A DNA stretch of 40,956 bases from contig BBXU01000419.1 in the NCBI GenBank assembly GCA_001598975.1, positions 1 to 40,956 on the forward strand, read 5' to 3'. The DNA is from Parachlorella kessleri. Its lineage: Eukaryota; Chlorophyta; Trebouxiophyceae; Chlorellales; Chlorellaceae. The stretch's first letter is position 1; each line of letters begins with the position of its first letter. The notes beneath the pieces were generated by a model. It made no database searches, had not been told where the DNA came from, and saw only the letters and a program-made list of their open reading frames with translations. Made by a program: the position numbers and the translations under genes. This document shows positions 10,516 through 25,500 of the stretch, in pieces.

Positions 10516-13500
10516 CTCTGCAAATCACCAGTTACCGTCGCTTCCCTGCATGGAGCCAGTAAGGGGGTTGCCTGGCATTAGTTGCAAACTTGCACTGCAG
10601 TACCCGCTTGCATGGTGCGTAGCACAGAGCAACACTGTCCGGTAGTTATATGCTGCATCACTAGCGATGAAAAATTTACCAAGAGATAGGAAGGGGATGT
10701 GGCTACCACTATGGCAGTGACACAAGCTGAGAGTTTACCTAAGCTTCTCAATCTCCTGTTGGCGCCGCCTCTCCTGCTCGCGCAACTTGGCCTTGACCCG
10801 CGTGTTGACCACCCACCAACGCACCGCCAACCTGGAATGGGATACTACACGATTTGAACATACTAATATCAGTCCTCGTGTGGCACATGCATATGCCCAC
10901 TGCTCGGACCTATTGAATGGCAGTCGCGGCCGCAGCATTTCTAATTAGCTTGCTGGGTTGCTGGCCTTGCGTGAGGCAACCCAATCTGCACATAGTGACA
11001 GACACGCCGCCTCATGGCTGCTGACAGCCTGACAGGGAGAGGTCCTGAGCACACATCCACCAACCCGGCTTCCACACACACTTGCCTGAGGGCCAGGTGT
11101 GAGCGCAGGAAGAGTAGGGCCCTGCGTTCCCTGCGCGCCTGCTCCACTTGCTGCCGCCGCTCGCACTGCCGGCGCCACCAGTGCAGGATGACCAGCGCTG
11201 CCTTGGCGCGCCGCTCCTCCAGGCTGCTGCCAGGCGCAAACTCCTGCGGTGCAAGCGGCCAACTGGCGCCATTTTATGCAGCCATTGACTGTCACTTATG
11301 CACTCCAGCCGCCACACAGTCAAAGTTGGAGAGGAGGTTGAGCTGGAGGTACAAGTGGAGCACGTCCACACTGCCCTATGCCAGCTAGTGGGCCCCTGCC
11401 CTCCAGCTGCCTCCACCGCTGGCACACTGATTGCCCTGCATGGCCAGTTACATAAGGTGCACAGGTTGTAAAGATCAGCGAGCTACAATGCCCATCTCAT
11501 ACGCGGCATTTGCAGCAAGCTGGGCCCTGGCGGACACACCTGGACATCTGCTAAGCGGGGCACGCGCACGCTGTCAGGGGCCGCCTTGAGCGCCTTGGCT
11601 CGGAACACCACGGCCTTGTTGGAGAGCTCCGCCAGCTGGCCGGACTTGGGGAAGCCGTCAAAGGGCTGGCACTTGCCGTCCAGCCGTTTCCTCGCTCCCT
11701 TGGTCACTTGAAGCTGCAGAAAATGGCTTGGGGAAGCATCTTGAGGGAAGTGGGCTAAGCAACGATCTGGGTGGGGTTCATGACTTGCACCAGCTGCCTA
11801 CAACAGCGCTCTACAGCTTGGCTGACCACCATACAACAAGAAATGCAGCAGCCTATAACAGCAAACATCTGCGGTGCCAATCTCCAAGCCCAACGCGCTT
11901 TAGCAATCGGTGATGCTGGGCACAACGGCTTGCCTTTCCAGACTACCCAGACTACACACCTGCATGATGTTGGTGCCCAAGTCGTCTGCCAGTGACCTCA
12001 AAGCCCTGATCAGCCCGCCAACCCTTTCCTCCCTGGTCAGCCTCTGCATGTGCTGCGCCAGAGCAGGCACAGCATCCCCTGCTGCCTCCAGGGCTGCATA
12101 CAGCGCGCCAGCCACCTCTGCCGCCACCGCCTTGTACTGTCCAAAGTTGCTGCGAACTGCCAGACAGGCAAGCACGCTCCCTGCCGCCAGTGCCAGCCTG
12201 CCTATCACAGCCTCGCTTGTGCTCCTCGTATCATCAGTGGTGGTGATGGCAGTTCGAGCTGCTGGTGCTAGGCGGCGGATGGTGCTGGCCAGTAGGCACG
12301 CCAGCCGCTGCCACATGCTCTGCAGCTGCTCTGGCTTGGCCTGCAAGTACCGGCAACAGCTACAGCTTCAGATGCCGGCGACACCATGCCAAGGACGCGC
12401 CGCACTTCTTGCAGGCTTCCTGCTACTTCCAGCGCAGAAACTCTTTACCTTGAGGGACTGGCATGCTTGCAATGCGCCATAACCGTACGCGTAAAGCATC
12501 CTGTTTAGCTCTACACAGAAGGCCTCACCCTCAGCTGGATATGCTCAGCCTGGCGATGCAGCTCCTCCGCCAAGAAGGGCATGTTCTGGAGCAGCTGCGC
12601 CACCGTCTGGGGCAGGTACACAGCCGGTACCCCCGGCCCCACGCAGGCAAGTGCTGCAAAGCCCGAGAGCATCTCTAACAGCCAGCAGGCCCGCTCTGGC
12701 TCCAAGTGGGACACAGCCAAGCTGACCGCTTTGCCTGCAGTAATCAGCGCTTGGCTGCCGCTCCCATCGCCTCCCTGGGTGCTGCTGGCGGCTGCGGTGG
12801 GCGTGCCGGCTGTAGGGCTGGCAGGGGCCCTTGGGCTGTTTGCTGCCTCTGCTGGAGCCTGGGCGATCCCAGCAGTCGCTGACAGGGACCCTTCAGCCTG
12901 TGAAGAGGCTGCAGCCACCGCAGGCAGGCCGGTCCGCTTTGCCTCTGCCACCGCCCAGCATCTGCAGACAATATGAAAAACCGTCTAAGATGCTTTGTCT
13001 GCAACAGTTTGCTGGCAAGGGCATGTCACGATCAGTCTTTGCGTTAAAAAAGAAAACTCCTCGGAAAATTTGAAGCCTAGCGATAAACTGTTAGATGATA
13101 TGCTGTCAAGGCATGCCTTCGTCAAATATTGCTTGCTTATCGGGCTCTCGTGAAACCAATGGACCCACCTCTCAAGGTAGAACAACATGTTATCGCAGGC
13201 CCTGTAAATAAATCCCTGCACAAATTTGCAAAGGTCGGGCTGAGTTCTACGGTATGTCCGCACCGTCCCACCCAGCTAAGACTACTCATGAGAGAACATG
13301 CCCTGGTCAGGTTGCAGATAATGCCTGTAGTGTGTAGCCATACTGTACAGCGAAGTGGGCTCCATATCTTCTCTGACGTTGCTCGCAATGGGGCCCAGGC
13401 TGCTAGACTTACCTGTGCCAACTTATCAACTGCCTCTGCTAGTAGGAAAGCAGGGTGCTGCGGGAGGGGCTTCCCTCGTAATCCAACCACTTTGACCAGC

Positions 13501-16500
13501 AGATCACGCTCAGGCGAGCCCTGCAAACCAAAGCAATTATAAGGTACTCGGGCATTCAGGCCACACGACACATAGGTAGAAAGATTGCCTACCGGTCCAC
13601 ACCTGTGAAACAGGGGTGTGGCTGCTATCTCTAAAACCAAGCTTTGCTAAGTGGGCTTCAGTTTAGGTTTAGGCATTCGACGAACCAATCACACTGAGCC
13701 TTGCTGTTTGCCTATGTTGTGGGCAGCCCCAGAATGCATAAACGTACTATTGATGGGCCGCACGGACACACACCTTCGGGAGGGATGCAAGTAATTGGCT
13801 TCCATCCTGTTGCAGCAATTGCAGCGCCCGGTTGTTCGCCTGTACCAGCACAGCCAGCTGCCTCCAAGCCTCGAACGCCAGGTTCGGGTTGCATAGCCGC
13901 TCTGCCATGGCATGTGTCAGGAAGCTGTCCTTCACGTACTGTATGAAGCCACTCCTCTCGCAGGGCAGGAGATCCACGAACTGACCCACGAATGTAGGCG
14001 CGACATCTCCAACCACAGCTGCACATAGCAAAAAATGGGGGGTTCGTCACTAGTGGCAGTAATAGTCTGTGCGCGGCACCATGCTGGTACTGTTGCAGGG
14101 GTAGACCATCATGGAATGCATGCAGGATGAGGGTCGCACACACGCGTGCATGTCCCTGGGCCACACCCCGGTGGGCCGTATATACAAGCCTAGCGTAGAG
14201 GACCATATAGCATGCACTACAGCAGCAGCCCGGTGACACGATACATGGGGCAGCCTGCAAGCAGAGTAGTCCATATGCTTGCCTGCTGGGAACATGGCTG
14301 CTGCCATCCTGCCTAGCAGCCGGCCCTCCAGCGCCTGAAGCTCCTGCAGGAGGCTGCCCTGAGGCTGCACAGCCTGCTGCCCTGCCGCCTTGGCCGCCAG
14401 CAGGTATGACCCAGCGGGCTGCTGCGGCGCCATGAGCGGCAGGCGCTGGCGGCAGTTGCCTGTGAATGTTCGCAGCTTGCCCACCAGTAGGATTGACTGC
14501 TTGGCGCTGTCGACCGCTGCCTGGATGGCTGCCATGTCTTGGGGGGCGCTGGGCACCTCCTCGCCATCACCCACCAAGCGCAGGTACTGCAGCAGCGCCC
14601 TCGTGGCCAGGCTATGCACCCACCAGGCGAGCGCCTGGCGAGCCTCCGCCGACTGGCAGCTGAGTACTGTTCGTGGCATGGCAGGTGCGCCACCTGGCTG
14701 TGCCTGACCTGCCTGCTTCTTCTTGCTGAGCTGTACCCTGGGCGGTGCCTGCTGGCCCTGCTTCTGGGCCGCTGCCTGCTGTGCTGCAGCCGCTTTGTCT
14801 GCTGCAATCTTAGAAGCCTGGCCAGAAGCAGTGGGGTGTGTGGCCTGGCTGAAAGCTTCGGCAATGGCTGGCAAGCGTGGGTCGTTGGCAGGGCAGTTAG
14901 CCATGTGGGTGGTGGCCTTGGACAGGCCTGACAGCCCGACTGCCTTCTCCAGCTGCTCCAGATCCTGCTTGATATCTTCTTTGGTGACATGGGGCACCTT
15001 GACAGGCACATTTAGTGCAGCACTGAATAGCACATCTGACAGCTGCAGGACTGAGGACTCAGCATAGGCAGCCACCAGCTGCCGCTGCTTGGCAGGCAGC
15101 CTTGGCCCCAGGCTGCATAGCACGGCCAGGCACCGCAGCAGCCCCAAGCTGTTGGCGGAAGACTGATACGCGTCCAACGCATGGCTTGCCAGGACAGCTG
15201 CCAGTGCCTCTGGCCTATCTGTGCCGTCAGTGTTGTCGCCATCCTCACTGCCGCTTCCAAGTGCCACCACAACTCGCCCAGCAGGCTCCAGCGCTGCGGC
15301 AACCGACGCTGAGGCCTCTTCTGCTGGCAGAGGCAGGCTGATTGCAGCATCCAGCCCTGCTACCTGGTGGGCCAGCCGCAAAGCCAGGTCAGCCTGCCTG
15401 GCCCTGCCCTCTGCCGAAATACTGCCGCCAGGGACAGATGCCTGGCGCAGCAGCTGCCACAGCTCCTCCGCCTGCTGCGGCGTGCCGCTTGCCCTGACAT
15501 AGCGGTGGGCCAGGCGCAGCAGCTTGTCGGCGGATGGCGATGAGGACTTCATGCCGGCCAGCGCTGCCAACAGCTTGTCGGCTGCTGTTACAAAGCCGCT
15601 GGTTTCTGCCAGCCACTCGGCTGCTTGCACAGGGTCCTGCACATGTAGTAAGCGTAGTCAGGCTCGTTGGTAAGGACTCCCAGCAAATAGTGTAATCAAC
15701 TAGATCTTAAGCGTGGCAGCCTGAAGAAGCTTTGGTCGCCCGTCACACGGCTTGGGCAAACCAGCCACTCCTCCAGCAGCTTCCCCAGTGATTGCAAAGC
15801 CCGACATGAGACTCACGTCTGTAACCTGCGCCAGCTCATTCCAGTAGCCATACTGCTGCAGCCGCATCTTGCACAGCTCCTTGTTGTCTATCAGCCGTGA
15901 TGCGCGAATGGCACCCTCCCTGTCCTTGGCCGCATGCAGCTGCCCCATGCCGCTCACAGCGATCTCCTCGAGAAGCTCGGGGTGCTTGCGGCGCAGGGGC
16001 TGCAAGCGGTAAATGTTGCCCAGGTGTGTGTCAACAATGGGCCCTTAATCTCAACAAGTGGGTGATGCTCTTGGCTTCAGGTGTCACTCTTATTGGTGCC
16101 TGGGTTGGGACGCCAAGGTGATCCTGTGGCCATCGCGTCACCTTTGGTTCACCCTGACACCGATTGCCCACAGCGCAAACTGACACCGCCAATCCTGGCT
16201 GCGCATAGCTGGCCAGCACATGTCAGCCCCGGACTAGGCCTGCCAACCCACCAGCAGCACATCCGGGTAGGCGTCGATGATGGCCAGCGCCTTGAGGTGC
16301 TGCTGGGCTGTGCGGTACTGACGGCAGGCCTCTGTCAGCCAGGGCAGGCTCGAGTCAGGCTTGCCCTGCCGGTGCAGCACGCTGCCGGCCGTCTCGCAGC
16401 AGGCGGCCAGGCGGGCGGCATCACCTGTGCCGTGACGCGGGTTCAACCCCAAGTGCGGATGGTCAACAACATGGGTGAGAATCCTTGGGGTCCCAAATCA

Positions 16501-19500
16501 CACGGTCAGTTTGGTGAGTTTCACTAGGGTACCAGCATGGGCGGGATTGAGCATGTGCCCCAGCCACCCAGCATGTCATGCGAGGCTCACCGAGAGTGGC
16601 GCTGCCAGGGAGCAGGATGTGATACTGACACACCACTTCAGTGCTGCGTCCGTCACTGCCACTCACCTATCTGCACCAACACCTTGCGCGCCATGTCGAA
16701 CTTGCCCAGCTCCATGAAGATGCGCACAGCAACCTCACGCTTGCCAGCGGACTGGAAGGCACGCCTGCAGGCCAGAGAAGGTGCGCACAATCGGGCTTTG
16801 AATGGTTCTAGGATGCCAGCAGGGTAGCAGGGCACACATGCCACTCGCTAGCGGACCAAGGCCGGCATGCGCTGCGTAGGCAGCAGGCAGTTTCCATATA
16901 ACCAGTCATGAAACCAACAACGGTTACGGGCGACTGACTCAAACCCATCATGCACTACTGAGCACCTACTGAGCAGTCTTACCCGGCGTGCAGGAGCCAC
17001 AGCCGGCGCTCCGCCTCAAGCGGGGACAGGCTGCTCTGCTGGCCCCTCTGCACACACACACATGATGCTCCACTGCTTTAGAGTGCCTTGAGAGTAGCCC
17101 GACCGCAATGTGAAAACAACATTGTTTGTCTAGGTTGCCAGCAGTGACAGCCCCAACGAAGGGGGGGTATTAGTCCCCAAGCATGTTTGTTGGTCGTCAG
17201 ATCAAGCCCCTGGCGAGTAGCAGCAAGTGGGAGCGGTGCTGCTTTGTCACCTTCTTGACGGAGATGGCAGACGGCAGGTCAGGGTTGAGCTGGGCATTGA
17301 CTGCCAGGCCCAGCAGCTCGTAAGCGGAGGAGAACCAAAGGGGGCGGGCCTCAGACCTGGACCTCTCCTGGGTGAGGTACGCCTTGTTCAGGGCGCCCCT
17401 CACGTGGCAGTACTGCAAGCAGGGCGGGGGAGGGAGAGATGTTTGCTGGGGGCTGGTGGGGTAGCTGGTTGGCAGTGGTTGCTCTTGGGGTTGCACTTGT
17501 GCCAAATAGCGGACCTGGACGACTCTGACGAGCCTTGTAAGCAGCTACGGAGCCTTGCCACCAAAGAAAGCCAGGCGGCGGCCTGACGAAAGCGGGGTCA
17601 GTGCAGCTGGTGCACCTACCTGCGCCCTGGCCGGGTCGCCCGCCCGCTCAAAGCATGTTGCCGCGCTGCAACACAGAACAATAACCCCTTGACTTGATTG
17701 CACCCATATCACTGGAGCTCGCAGGTCGGCAGCCTCCGCCACATGTCACGCTGGAGCTATGGAAACGATAAAGACTGGCCACTTGAGAAGCCCCCTGCAT
17801 ATCCCATGGACAGACAGCCAGACACCAAGGCCTCATGAGCAGCTTGCGGCCCGTATCTGCGCCCTCTCACCTGTCATACATGCCGTTCTCCAGCAGGTTC
17901 CAGCCACGCTGCGCCCAGTCCTGCGGTGTGGAGCGGCTCTTGGTGAGCCCCAGCTCCTGAGTGTCCACGCCCTCCTGCAGCAGGGAACATTAGGAGTGTA
18001 CATGGTGTGGACAGGGGTTCACACGGTAAAGCTGAAAGTTTGGTTGCTTCCTTCGCCTGAAGTATCCCTGCAAGTGGGGACAGAGAACAGATCAGTGGCG
18101 CCAACAAGGGTTCAACTCAAAACAATACAAACCCGGGCATACCTTTCAGGCACAAGTGATGTGTCCAGCAGCAGAAGGCAATGCAGCATTACCAGCACCA
18201 GAGTGGTTGTGGCTGACACCTACTCTTCTCATCCAGCAGGACTGCCGCACAACTGCAAGTTGTGTCAGCCTGTGGCTGACCATTTCACAACAGGCGCAAG
18301 GTATTAGTGTGGGGCCCTGGGCCTCTCACCGCCATGAGGGATGTCTGCACCAGATTGCCAAGCCCCAGGCGCGCCAGCAGGTAGTAGAAGGGAGCCCGGG
18401 CGGTGGGGTTGTCATCAAAGATTGTCACGCTGTTCTTGGCCCTCTGTACATGCAGGTCAAGCCCAGACGACTGTTGTACCACGGAAGGCTGAGCAGGCTC
18501 AGACGACGATAATGATAGCCAGAGGGGCAAGCGCAGTCACAGCCTGGTGCACAGTGCGAGTGAACCTACCACCCACCCCCCTTCAGACGAAGTCCACAGC
18601 ACCATATGACATCACCGGTTGCAGCATGGAGGCAGGGACCAAGTGTATGATCCGCAAGACATGCAAATGGCACTCAAGCGCAGCTGCCGCGACGCCCCTA
18701 CCGTGATTGCGGTGTACAGGTGCTTCAGCTCCTCACACAGCATCTTGTGCTGGCCGGGGTCAAACGCCTGCAGCGCTCACAACACCACAACACTCGCGTC
18801 CTTCTGCCCATAATGTGCACCAGCTCACAACCCCCCAGTCACTGGGGCTATGCCCTGCAAGCTGGTAGGCCCATTTTTGGGTTTAGGGTTATTTAGGGTT
18901 CACTGGCATCAACCTCACTTGCACATGGGTGGCAGAGCGAACAGCTCAGAGAGGACTGCCTCAGGCCTGGCACATGCCCCAGTCAGGTCCAAGGCGCAGC
19001 CACTCTCACCAGCGGGCGCAGGGCACCCCGGCCCAGCTCGCCAATGCCTTCCGCTGCCAGGGCAGAGTCCAGCAGGGGGCGCTTGGTGGGCAGCCCAGAG
19101 GGGCCCTTGACACTCTGTGCCACCTCCAGTTCCTCCAAATACTGCAACGGCGTAGCAGAGGAGGTTGGGCGGTGGGTGAGCCTAGCACGCTGATCATAAC
19201 AAACGCAAGCTAGGTGACGAAAGCAGCTTCAGCTGGGACGGGGGTTGTGTGGTTGAGGTGTGTAAGAAGTGCTTCCACTTATGCGCATAAACCCTGTCAC
19301 CTGTCGCATAGCTGGCATGGCAACACATGTGCAACAGGCAGGCAGCAGGGCAGGCCCCACACCCCCACCAGCACTGGGGCTGGCTGACCTGCAGCAGCAC
19401 CCTCCACTCGTCCTTGCAGGGGCTCTCGCTGAAGAAGTTGACGATGAACACGTCGTCAAACTCCAGCCCCTTGGACTGCAGGCAAGACGAGCGAGCGGGG

Positions 19501-22500
19501 CTCTTAGTTATGCCACACGTGCAGCAAGCACGGCTCTCAACCACATGCAGGCGCAAGTAGACTGTCAACTACTACTCGACGGGAGGCACCTAGCCGTTGC
19601 ACTGCACAACATTCAATGCTACTACCTGACTTTGTTCTGAGCGTCAGTCTGTCACAGCCGTACTATATCCTAGTTCTCTTCAGCAGCCACATGGAGACAA
19701 GCGACCCCCCTTCCACAGCACACTTGCCTGCGGCACCGTGAGGAAGAGTGCGTTGGTGTCCCGTAGGCCCTCCGGCAGCCGCGCCCGCGCCTCCACGCTG
19801 CGGATGAGCACCACCTGGTGGGCGCCAAACTCAACCTGCAGCAGCAGTGGCACCACATGCGCATCCCAGATATGCAGGTGTCCACAAACAACTGGCTGCA
19901 GGCTGTGTTCACACGCTCGGGCAGTGGTCAGCCAGCTGGTCCAGGGGTAGCTGCAAGATGTCACAGAGCAGTCAAGGACGACAAGGCAAATCACCCACCT
20001 GTGAGAGCCCTACATATATGGAACCAGTGCTTCAGAGAGACAGCAGGAGAAATGTGCAGGCAGGGCTTGAGATGAGGGCATCCCTTGCCTGCGAGGTGCT
20101 CTTGTCTGACCACGACAGCAGGATGGCCAGGTCGTCACTGGTGACTGCGGACAGCAGCAGCGGCGCAGGCCCCTGCACAAAATGCAAACAAGGCTGCCGT
20201 GCTTGCCAGCCTCCCTTGCAGTGTCAGAGGGGGCTATCAGCTGCGCCCAAGGCTTGTGCAGCCCGGCATGCCATGTATTCAGGTGCACGGCAACCTCAGG
20301 GCAACCTCAGCAGGGGAAAGCAGCAGCTCCAGCGGTGAGTCATGCCGCCAAACCAAAACTTAGGGTGCACTTGCCGGCAGGAAGGCGCGCTCCCTCTTGA
20401 GCGGGTCAATGTGCTGCGGGAAGAAGCGCTTGATGATGTCCACCACGCTGCTGGCCACGTCCAGGATGCCGCTGTGGGTGCGGTAGTTCACCTACGTGGG
20501 ACCAGGTCAGCAGAAAGGCGCACCGGCAGTTAGGGTCGAACGACGATGGAATCGGGCTATCGATACATTGTAAGAGGAAGCCTCCTGGAGCCGCCTACGG
20601 CCCCTTCAGCAAGTTGCTTGGACCTTGCTTCGGCCAAAGGTCTAGACAAACAAAGCCAGCTTGGCATTCACGTTTGTGCAGAGAGAACCTATCTTGAAGG
20701 GGCAGCAGCAGGCTGTGTGAGGGAAAGCAGCATAGCGTGTGGTGCGCAGCCCCGCACCTCCAGCTGCTTTATGGAGGGCATCTGCACCATGGCCCGCTGG
20801 TCGCTGTCAGCGGCGCGGTCGCGGCGCTCCTCAAAGAAGAGAGTTTGTATGTCTGTACTCCAGCAGGGGTGTCAGCCACATGTAAACGTGGGTCAGTCGG
20901 AATGATCTTCCGCAGCCCCCCCCGAAACAATAGTAGGAGGTGGTGCCGTGCATGATGACAACGAATGGGAGTGTAGACGCTATTTTGCCTCCATACACCA
21001 CAGGCAGCATCAACGGGAACATGATGTGGCAGTGGCGCAACTGTCATACAGGTTTTTCAAAGCTGGCACAGTCACAGCAGGCAGCACACGACAGTGAGGG
21101 TGCCCTGCCATGCACTGCGCCTCCCACCAGTGAAGCGGAAGCCGATGCCGCGTGCGATGGTCTGGGCGGTGTCCCCGCACAGGAAGAGGCCGTTGGGGTC
21201 CTCCACAATGCGAAGGTCCATCAGGAGCTCCGCCTGGGTGAAGTCCTGCTCATGGAGGACTTGCATGTAGTATAAACGTGGCAGCACATGACCGTGCACT
21301 CCAACATATTGTACTCCTGGGTGTGCCACATGCAGAGTTCTGGCGTGGCAACGTCTGCACGCATGCCAGAGACAAGGAACTTGTGGGTGTATGGAGCAGG
21401 GTGAGAGCCAGCGCAGCAGGCGAAGGGGCATTTCACCAGTAGAGGACCTGACCAATGCTTAGCAGCTCTTGACATGAGGTCAGCTGCTCACCTGCACCTC
21501 GTCCCTGTACAGGTTGCTGATGGGCACGCCCCTGTAGCCCTCCGCTGCCAGCTGGCGGTAGATGTGCGCAACAACGTCGGCGTTGTCATACCTGCATAGC
21601 ACAACACGTGAGCAAGGCCAGGTAAGCCTGTCTGTAATAGCCCTGAGGCGATGCACCTGCTGCCGCCAAACGGCTTTCTCTCTAGCCTTCTCCTTGCAAG
21701 GCAGCGCGAAATCCCAGGTCCAGGCCAGCCCCACACCAAAGCTCCCAATCATCAATAATGTTGCGCACTACAAATGTCGTTAAATGGAAGGGCACGGCGT
21801 TCTCACCTTCCCTGCTCCCAACTCCACCCACCTCCAGTCGTTGCGCTTTTTGCGCTCGTAGGCCTCGTAGACCTGGTACACCACGCGCCGGCTGTCCTGG
21901 TCAAAGTTGGGCGCACGCTTGCGGCCCACCTCAAGGTACTCATCCAGCGACAGCCTGCGCGCACCAGTCGGCCGTGTGGGCAGCAAGCAGTACTGTGCAC
22001 AGCTGTGCAGGCTAGGTGGCAACCTCCGTTGGGGAGTCAGCAGCAGCCGCACTGTGTAGGCATTGCAGCTTTCATCCGTCAACGTGGTGTCGAGTGTTGC
22101 AGGAAGCAGTGCTGTCTGGTTCCAGTTGTTTTCTGGGGTCTCTGTGCTTCTGCTGGTTCTGGTTTCTCGGGTCAGGTCTGTCTTGGACAAACAAAGCTGG
22201 CACACTCTCATATGGACAGGACCTACTGCAGCTACTGCTGCGCCGATCAGTAGGAGCTGGGACCGAGGCTCCAGGCTTGTGAAGTGAACCGTGCACAACA
22301 CCTGAACCACCACGCCGTCGCCTTCCCTGGCTTGCTCACCTGCCGGCTGGGCTGCGCACGGCCTCGGCACTGCCCTTGATGAAGGAGACGATCTCGGTCC
22401 AGGCCAGCCCCGGCTTGAGGCGGGACCGCGTGTCCTTGTCGGTGATGTCACGCCACATCGCCTCCTGCATGGCAAGACCAACATCAAGCAAGGTCTGCAA

Positions 22501-25500
22501 CTGTGTGGCCGAGTCCTTGCGAGACGGCCCAAAAACCTGGAACTTGCATACCATCTTGCAAAGAGGCACTCGGGGTGCCACGGCTTCCCACGCCGTGCCT
22601 TGTGCTTGGTGCCAGCCTTGTCAAAGCACTCACTCATGCGCCCCACTGCAGTGCAGTGCAGGCTGTCTAGCTGGCTGGCTCACTGTGAAGATGGGGAAGG
22701 TGACCTCCGTGCGCTTCCACTTGCCCACAGTCTTGGCCCCCGCAGCAGCCTCCTCAGCTTCCCCATCTGCACTATGTGCAGTGGTGAACAGCCACAGCGC
22801 ACTTAAGCCAAACCCTGGCTTACTGCTGCTTCCCGGCGTCTATCGAGCAGCTGCTTGAAGGCTAGTTACCAGCCGCCCACAAGAGTGCAGCATTGTTTTG
22901 CACAAAGACCAAGCAAACATGAATGCAGTCATTACAGTCTTCTGTCACCCAAGGCACAGTTTTTTGCACTGACCCGACTCCTGGTCCAGCTCCTCGTCAA
23001 ACTCCATCTCAACATCCTGGTCCAACTCCACCTGCAGGCAGCAACCAACCCAAGCATTAACGACCTACAAACTCCATGGCTACAAAGCTGGGCTGGGTAC
23101 CCAGCCTACCAGACAGCAAGCAAGAGTGCCGTCCTTGGACACGAGACGGTTTGCATGTTTTCCTCAACTTGCATGAGCCGTACACGTGGTAGCGATGACT
23201 GTGCGGTCAAATACTGAGTCCACTTTCATCCGTGGCCTACTGCCGCCTCGCTCACCCTCAGCGTCATTCCGTCGGGGTCCCAGTCCGGGTCGCCGCCGCT
23301 CCTGTCCCACATGATGGACCCGTCAGGCCGCCGCGGGAAGAACGGCTCCGACACAGTGCCTGCAGGTAGCAAGCAGATCAAACATGTCCAGGGGTGGCAC
23401 AAGGGCTTTAGGTGGTGTCTGATGGTGAACGCTGGTAGCTTCACTCATGAGGGTTTGCCTTGCAACACCAAGAGTTTGCTGGCCATACCCAGCAGTGGCT
23501 GATCACCCATCGTACCGGCATCTGGACCATATATGGCAGCGGCTGAGGCGTGCACCCATAACAACCATTACCCCGGCAAGGACTCTCTGGCCCAAGCCCA
23601 GCGGTGAGGCTCACCGTCAAGCATGCGCAGGAACTGGCGTGAGTTGAGGAAGAGCGGGAAGGCCTCGGAGGGCACCTCCCTCAGCGAGTAGTACTCGCGA
23701 GACCCCGCCTCCGCAAACGCTTCGGCCATCTCCGGCGGCACAACCGCGGCGCGCAGGCGCGTGAAGCTCTTGGAGACCTGCGGGACGCCCACAGCACAGC
23801 TATGGGGGTAAGTCAGCCAGGGTAGCGCACGAGCCTTGTGCATCTGACACGGGTACAGACATGCGCTTGGCTTGGCTGCTTGTAGAGCGTGGCCCGCTGC
23901 ACTCAATGTGAGACCGCCAAAGATAGCGTGCTGTCCAGGTGGCCGGCGGGTGCAGTTGCAGCAGCTGCCCTGCCCTCCCTCACCTGGTCTTGCAGCGTGG
24001 CGCTGGCGGTGACAAACACCTGCAGCAAGGAGTTACAAAGGGTGGATGATGGCTCAGTAGAATCAATAAGTTACATCACCCAGCGGGGTCAGATATGGTT
24101 TCCCTAGAACTGCGCTGCTACAGGGGCTGCCTGCAAACGCCAGATTACACCCCTGTGTTGCTGCCCAGTAGCGGACCAAGGATGTTTTTACGGTCAGTAG
24201 CAGCCTCGCCCCTTGCAGCATTGCACATCTGCCGACCTGGTGGAAGGTGGTGTTGGCCTGCCAGGCTGCCAGCCACCGGGCCCACATGCGGAACACAGCG
24301 CAGGTGGTCTTGCCTGCAAACAGAACATGGCACCAGCGCTGTCATGCACCCTGAAGGGAGGCGGCACTCAAAGCAACCTTGCCCCGTAGACAACACATGG
24401 CTCAATTTAGATGATGAGAACTGCATCTGGCACAAGTGGCTATCCTACAAGCTGGCCTGGGACATGCAGCCCCGCACACCAGCATACCAGATGGGCGTGT
24501 AACCATTGCCAGCATGGCACGGTAAAACCATGCAAACACCCCTCCAAGCCCCACTTCCATCAACTCTTCCCCGCCTCACCAGTCCCAGAGCGCCCCAGGA
24601 GGATGATGGTGCGCGGCGGCTGCGGGTTCATAGTGATAATCTCCTGCTCCATCGGCGACACCCTGCGGGGCCAGGCCAGCCGGAGGCTTCTGATATTTCT
24701 ATGAGGTAATACTAGCCGGGCCGCCCCCTGGAGCTCGCCGGCTAGGGAAGGCATGGCGCCTGACTGCAGGCCCTTGCAAGCTCATCCGCCCAGGCTGCTG
24801 CAGCGCTCTCTGCATGATAGTGGTTCCCCCCTACCTACCTGAAGGGAAACTCCACATTCTCCTCTGTCATGCCCGACAGCACGGCCCGCACCAGGTCGCT
24901 GGACAGGTTGTAGAACTTGAGCAGCGTGTATGCGTGCTCGCCCACGCTGGTGGGAGGGAAGTGTTCGCGCAGGCCCTCCGGTGCGGCGGGCGCCCGGTCC
25001 ACCCTGCATGCCAAACCAGTGCAAGCGGACGGGTTTGGGGGCTTGGGGTTATAGGAGCGAGCAGACTGTCAGTGGCTGCCTGGATACAAGAATAGAGAGG
25101 CCAGCCTAGACGGGTAGGTTTGCCCTGAGGAGTCAGTCCTCACGAACCAAAGCCTGCCATGCCCTCCATCCGGTCGGCCCTGTACACCCCATGCAACCAG
25201 ATATCCGCCGAATTATGTACCAGTATAGCATTTCACAGCCGTGCAGCGGTCGCTGAGCTGCAGCTAGGCCCAGAACCAGCCGGAGTGGCAGCCCACCTGT
25301 CCTCATGTATGTTGTCCTCACCCTCCGCCCCGCCTTCCAGCAGGAAGTCCTGCGGCAGCCGCCGCTGCGACACGTGCGGCCCAGCCGACTGCGGCCGCTG
25401 TCCCGCAGCTGCGGCCGCAGCGGCCGCCGCTGGCACCAAGCGCAGCCTCTCCCTCACCGTCGCACTCTTGCGATGGCTCTCCTGGATCTTAGCCAGCTCC

